Below, piece after piece: positions 6,066-9,262 of a stretch of DNA of 9,262 nucleotides (position 1 is its first letter; every line of letters begins with the position of its first letter). The notes below the pieces were generated by a model, which made no database searches, was not told the DNA's origin, and saw only the letters and a list, made by a program, of their open reading frames with translations. The stretch is taken from the NCBI GenBank assembly GCA_964624465.1, contig CAZUZD010000254.1:1-9262 (forward strand). The letters are read 5' to 3'. The position numbers and the translations under genes were made by a program. This DNA is from CAZUZD01 sp964624465. Its GTDB lineage: Bacteria; Planctomycetota; Planctomycetia; Isosphaerales; Isosphaeraceae.

Positions 6066-6338
6066 TTAGACCTTAAAGCTGCAAAGCCAGATTTGAGTCC
6101 CTTCTTTTCGGTAGCACTGGCATTTGTCGTTGCAGTCAAACATGTTGCATCCTGTTCCTGAGCTTGTGTTTCGGCAGGTAATCTTGTCTTGGTTGCAACC
6201 GCAGCAATTTATGCAATTGGCGGTTTCCGGTGTAAGTTCTGTCTCGGCAAGAAGATTCGAACTCAACGCGGTTCCCAGCAGCAGCATCGCAAAACAGCTG
6301 CTGCTCGCCGACAAAATCAACTTGACAAGGCTCTGCAT
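6066..6338 (-). CDS. secreted ten-cysteine small protein A
   Basis: Unrecognised 90-residue protein. Residues 1-31 are a signal peptide (K6, hydrophobic about 7-25, likely cleavage near LLA, leaving ETELTPE). The mature part has ten cysteines at 42, 45, 46, 48, 55, 64, 69, 73, 75 and 86. Spacing is C-x2-CC-x-C-x6-C-x8-C-x4-C-x3-C-x-C-x10-C, matching its paralogue at 4670-4939 except for two small length changes. Shared non-cysteine residues include CNQ, CR, SG and WLC. The start is secure: GGAGG lies 5 nt before the ATG at 6338. It is followed after 15 nt by anchored protein A, whose ATG is in the same frame beyond a single TAA. It is likely a disulfide-stapled surface or periplasmic peptide, perhaps a ligand or subunit of that neighbour (inference from pairing). 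Confidence 0.88.
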   Translation of the reverse strand: MQSLVKLILSASSSCFAMLLLGTALSSNLLAETELTPETANCINCCGCNQDKITCRNTSSGTGCNMFDCNDKCQCYRKEGTQIWLCSFKV

Positions 6339-6395
6339 GAGTTCCTCCGGAGTATTGAGCGGGATGGAACGCCTGGATTGCCGCGAATCCGTTCG

Positions 6396-6896
6396 TTATT
6401 CCGCCGGGGCCATGACCTTGCCTTTGAGAACAACTTTCAGATTCGGCGCTGTCGGGTGATCGGTGTAGTAGGTCACGCTTTGCTGAAACGGGCCCACGAA
6501 GCGACCGTCGAGTTTGACCGCGGAGCGGAGGACTGCAGATTCGCCGGCAGGGATCTTGAGGGGAACGCCCTCCGTCGTGACGCAATCGCAGGAAACCGAG
6601 GCGCCGAGCACCGTCACGGTTTCCGAGGAGAGGTTGTGAATCGAAACCTCAGCCGTCCGCGACTCTCCGACCTGCCCGTCCGGCAAATCGACCGCGGTGC
6701 GATCGAGCGCCACACGCAGACCTTGCGCGTAGAGCAGGCTGTTCTTCAGTGAGCCAAAACGACCGTAAGACCAGGTGAGTGCGACGCCGATCACGACGGC
6801 GACCCCAAGCACTGCCGGCAGCACAGACCCGCCGTTCCTCACCCGGTTCGTACCGGTGGTCAGTTCTGGGATCGTCGAGTTGCTTGCAGAGTCCAT
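6396..6896 (-). CDS. membrane-anchored DUF1573-like protein A
   Basis: A 166-residue protein, the first gene of the surface cluster. Residues 1-21 are polar. A transmembrane helix follows (about 24-43, VLPAVLGVAVVIGVALTW) and then one DUF1573-like beta domain. Domain marks are DRTAVDLPDGQVGESRTAEVSIHN, GASVSCDCVTTEGVPLKIPAGESAVL (C103, C105) and SVTYYTDHPTAPNLKVVLKGKV. The SCDC segment corresponds to the SCGCT motif common in DUF1573. It is paralogous to the protein at 3086-3577, whose cysteines sit at slightly different spacing (C-x3-C). The start is uncertain: ATG 6896 has GGGG 10 nt upstream; ATG 6905 has it too close; ATG 6983 would prepend a charged stretch with no motif. A promoter at 7037-7065 lies upstream, giving a leader of about 135 nt. 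Confidence 0.85.
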   Translation of the reverse strand: MDSASNSTIPELTTGTNRVRNGGSVLPAVLGVAVVIGVALTWSYGRFGSLKNSLLYAQGLRVALDRTAVDLPDGQVGESRTAEVSIHNLSSETVTVLGASVSCDCVTTEGVPLKIPAGESAVLRSAVKLDGRFVGPFQQSVTYYTDHPTAPNLKVVLKGKVMAPAE

Positions 6897-7036
6897 GAGC
6901 CGCATGCCCCGTTGAGATGCTGGCGTGCACTTCGAATACTGCAGCCTGGTGGCGCCGCGCCGGATGGCCCAGCCCCACTGCATCCCGCGCCATCAGAACG
7001 CGATGGTGATAACCAGATATCGAACGTGAAGGTAGT

Positions 7037-7065
7037 ATTAGTCAGATTCGGTTTCCGTTTGTCAA
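7037..7065 (-). promoter_or_regulatory. sigma70-like promoter for the surface-protein cluster
   Basis: Read on the minus strand: a perfect TTGACA at 7065-7060, a 17-nt spacer, then ACTAAT at 7042-7037 (4/6 to the -10 consensus). It lies in the only AT-rich stretch upstream of the first cluster gene and faces the cluster. A slightly downstream AATACT (7039-7034) is another possible -10 but gives a 20-nt spacer. It could drive all seven genes; I saw no convincing promoter in the 103-nt and 94-nt gaps further down. Confidence 0.45.
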
Positions 7066-7517
7066 TGGGTCATTGGATCTGGTCCATGGGACTGGTTTTG
7101 GGTCGACGAGCGGTGGGGCCCCAACGGTGTCTGGGTGCGAGGCGGCTGGTGGTGCCTGGGCCTGGGCCGGCGCTGGCGAACGGGGGCCGCAACCGGGTCC
7201 CGGCCGGGAAAAGGTGATACGCGGGCGGCCGGGAACGGAAGATCTCTGTGGCTGCCGTGAGACCGGCCGCGAGGCGGCTCGGGAGCCACCGGGGAGCCCA
7301 CGAGCCGGGGCCGGATCGGTCCGGTCCGGGGGACCGGGTATCGGTCGTCGGGATCGGGGCAACCGTACCCGAGGTTCTTGGACCCAGGAGACGCCGGAGC
7401 GCCCGCGCCGCCACCGGGGCTGGCTGTCGCTCGCGATCGCGGCGGCGGTCGGTCCGGGGGAGACCGGCGCCGTGGAGGGGAACGGATCGCGCCGGCCCAG
7501 AAAGGCATGTTGACCTG
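7066..7517. other. GC-rich intergenic stretch between divergent genes
   Basis: About 450 bp without a supported gene on either strand. Open frames exist but are Gly/Pro/Arg-rich with no motif or ribosome-binding site. A 7-bp hairpin lies at 7321-7327 with 7331-7337 (loop GGG). No clear promoter for the plus-strand peptidase gene could be found. Short GC-rich inverted repeats are expected here by chance. Confidence 0.4.
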
Positions 7518-9262
7518 ATGTCTCGCCTCCGATCTGCCCGCGACCGCCGCCGTTCGTACCGACCCCGCGGCTTCCTGATGCCGTGCGCCCTGCCCCGCTC
7601 GGGCGGCTTCGGGCCGGTCGAGCCGCAGGCCGCCCCGCGCGCCCGCCGACCGGCCGGGCCCGAGCTCAACGGCACGTTCCTGCCCGACGCCGAGGCGCTC
7701 GAGCCCTCCGCCGCCTGGGTGGAGGCGGAGGCCCCGGCGAGCCCCGCGCGGGGCCGGACGAACCCCGGGCTCGCCGCCGACGAGCTGGTGTTGCAGACCC
7801 TCTCGGCCCGCGCGGCGAGTCGGCACCGGGCCGGGCCGGCGGCCGGCGGGGGGGCCGATCCGGAGCTGATCCTCGACGACAGCAACCTGCTGCCGTTCGA
7901 GTTCCTCCGCAACGGCGACCGCGTGGGCCGCGCGGTGGTCAAGATCGAGCGGGCCGACGGGGCCAGCGGCACGGCGTTCCTGGTGGCGCCCGGGGTACTG
8001 CTGACGAACCATCATGTCCTGCCCGACCCGACGATCGCGGCGGCGGCGCGGGTGCTGGCCAACCACGAGGCCACCCCGGCCGACGACCCGGCGGGCCGGC
8101 CGGCGGTCGTGCCCCTGCGGCCCGAGGCGCTGTTCCTGACGCACGAGGCGCTCGACTTCACCTTCTGCGGCGTCGCCGGCCTCGACCACCTGGGCGCGAT
8201 CCCGCTGGGACGCGACAGCCTCGACGTCGTGCGCTCCGAGTACGTGAACATCATCCAGCACCCGCGCGGCCGGCCCAAGGAGGTGGCGCTCCAGGACAAT
8301 CAGGTGGTGAAGGTCGACCCGGTGGTCCTGCACTACTCGTGCGACACCGAGCCGGGGTCGAGCGGCAGCCCGGTCTTCAACAATCGCTGGGAGCTGGTGG
8401 CGCTGCACCATGCGTCGGTGGCGGCGGCCGCGCGCGCCGGCGGCCGGCGGGCGGTGGGCCCCGCCGGCCGGGGCCGGTTCCTCAACGAGGGGATCCGGCT
8501 CTCGGCGATCGCGCTCTGGCTGGAGTCGGCCGAGGCCGAGGCCCCCGCGCTGCGGGCGGCGTCGGCGCGGGTGCGGGGCCTGTTCGAGGGGGCCGACCCG
8601 CAGGCCGGCTACTTCGGGGCGCTGGGGCGGCGGTCGTCGGGCCGGGCGGCGTCGCGGTTCGTGCGCGAGTGCTACCGCGGCAGCGACGGCGTGCTCGACG
8701 TGGCCGCCTGGGACCTCTCGGGCGCCTCGGCCGCCGACCGCGACGAGCTGGGCTGGGCCCTGGCCGCGCTGGCCGCCGACCTCGTGTTCCTGCCCGGCCT
8801 GCCCGGCGACGCGGCCGCGGCGCTGGCCGACCACCTGGAGAGCCACCACCGCCTCGACTGCGAGGTCCTCCGCGCCGGCGCCGGCGGCACCCCCCTGCTC
8901 GCCCGCCGCGGCCGGTGGGACTGGTCCGTCGCGCCGGCCCGCCCCCACGCCCCCGCGCAGGTCGTGGCCCGCTCGCGCGCCCACCCCGCCCGGGGCGCCC
9001 GTCTGGTGCTGGCCACGGGCCCGGAGCGGGAGGCCGATCCCCTTGGCGCCCCCGACCCGGATCTGCCCACGCTGGGCCTCGCCCTCGGCCCCGACGACGG
9101 GGCGCTGCCCACGGAGGGCCGGCCGGTGGCCGACGGCCCCGAGGGGCGGCTCTGGATCGCGGGCGCCGCGGCCGGCGGGCTCGCGCGGGTCTACGTCTCG
9201 CCGAACCTGGCGCGGGCCGACGGCGCCGGGATCGAGTCTGACGCCGACGCCGGGGCGGGGCC
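7518..9262 (+). CDS. trypsin/V8-like serine peptidase, C-terminus off window
   Basis: An open frame of 581 codons with no stop before the window edge. After an Ala/Pro/Arg-rich N-terminus without signal peptide, residues 127-345 form a chymotrypsin-fold peptidase: VVKIERADGASGTAFLVAPGVLLTNHHV supplies the His (H166), EALDFTF the Asp (D213), and TEPGSSGSPVFNN the Ser (S282). It continues ELVALHHASV and NEGIRLSAIALWL, which resembles the end of this domain in bacterial V8-like peptidases, including ones fused to nuclease-like domains. The lack of an export signal points to a cytoplasmic enzyme. From residue 392, VLDVAAWDLSG and then ADLVFLPGLP (420-429) faintly recall the VATWNL and DVVFLQE blocks of the endonuclease/exonuclease/phosphatase fold, with both metal-binding residues changed. 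The start is uncertain: ATG 7518 has only AAAGG about 12 nt upstream; ATG 7578 is an alternative. Codon use is extremely GC-rich. Confidence 0.88.
   Translation, partial: MSRLRSARDRRRSYRPRGFLMPCALPRSGGFGPVEPQAAPRARRPAGPELNGTFLPDAEALEPSAAWVEAEAPASPARGRTNPGLAADELVLQTLSARAASRHRAGPAAGGGADPELILDDSNLLPFEFLRNGDRVGRAVVKIERADGASGTAFLVAPGVLLTNHHVLPDPTIAAAARVLANHEATPADDPAGRPAVVPLRPEALFLTHEALDFTFCGVAGLDHLGAIPLGRDSLDVVRSEYVNIIQHPRGRPKEVALQDNQVVKVDPVVLHYSCDTEPGSSGSPVFNNRWELVALHHASVAAAARAGGRRAVGPAGRGRFLNEGIRLSAIALWLESAEAEAPALRAASARVRGLFEGADPQAGYFGALGRRSSGRAASRFVRECYRGSDGVLDVAAWDLSGASAADRDELGWALAALAADLVFLPGLPGDAAAALADHLESHHRLDCEVLRAGAGGTPLLARRGRWDWSVAPARPHAPAQVVARSRAHPARGARLVLATGPEREADPLGAPDPDLPTLGLALGPDDGALPTEGRPVADGPEGRLWIAGAAAGGLARVYVSPNLARADGAGIESDADAGAG

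Noticed and set aside
7073..7513. Plus-strand 146-codon frame just before the peptidase gene
   Set aside because: No ribosome-binding site or motif, Gly/Arg-rich, and it runs across a region rich in chance inverted repeats.
7062..8984. Minus-strand 640-codon open frame
   Set aside because: It is antisense to the serine peptidase frame with its intact His, Asp and Ser motifs. The product is low-complexity Gly/Arg/Ala.
7583..9241. Plus-strand 552-codon open frame
   Set aside because: Wrong frame: it is out of phase with the peptidase, and its product is almost entirely Arg/Gly/Ala/Pro.

Overview
This window looks like a piece of a planctomycete chromosome or contig, plausibly from the Isosphaeraceae/Gemmataceae side. 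The basis is very high GC, a DUF1559 pseudopilin-like protein (a family hugely expanded in Planctomycetota), two small DUF1573-like proteins and a zinc-ribbon protein. The taxonomic call is inference, since no rRNA or other phylogenetic marker is present. The window opens with 49 C residues, which look like a contig-end or sequencing artefact.

Layout. Positions 232-6896 carry nine genes, all on the minus strand and read right to left. The first seven form a compact cluster of extracytoplasmic proteins: membrane-anchored DUF1573-like A (6896-6396), secreted ten-cysteine peptide A (6338-6066), C-terminally anchored protein A (6050-5043), ten-cysteine peptide B (4939-4670), anchored protein B (4575-3574), DUF1573-like B (3577-3086) and a DUF1559 protein with a type IV pilin-like N-terminus (3135-1981). 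Peptide plus anchored protein is a duplicated unit; the two anchored-protein stops lie exactly 1469 bp apart. The last three genes overlap and are probably translationally coupled. A TTGACA-containing promoter lies upstream of the first gene. I recognise no named system with this composition; it is the best candidate here for something undescribed.

Downstream, after its own likely promoter, is larE (1812-943), a PP-loop ATP-dependent sacrificial sulfur transferase of nickel-pincer cofactor synthesis, with a three-cysteine pattern like that of [4Fe-4S]-type LarE. Then come two GC-rich hairpins and a protein with three zinc ribbons (828-232), also followed by a hairpin.

On the right, after about 620 bp without a supported gene, a plus-strand gene starts near 7518 and runs off the window. 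It encodes a trypsin/V8-like serine peptidase with an intact His-Asp-Ser triad and a C-terminal region of uncertain nature that faintly resembles a degenerate endonuclease/exonuclease/phosphatase fold. It is much richer in GC than the peptide cassette, and the cassette's middle (about 4550-7080) is a visible composition dip.

How the genes may work together (inference). All seven cluster products carry export or membrane signals, so the cluster probably builds an envelope or surface assembly: disulfide-rich small secreted peptides, each paired with a large anchored partner, plus Ig-like DUF1573 proteins and a pseudopilin. larE, the zinc-ribbon gene and the peptidase gene show no functional link to the cluster beyond proximity.
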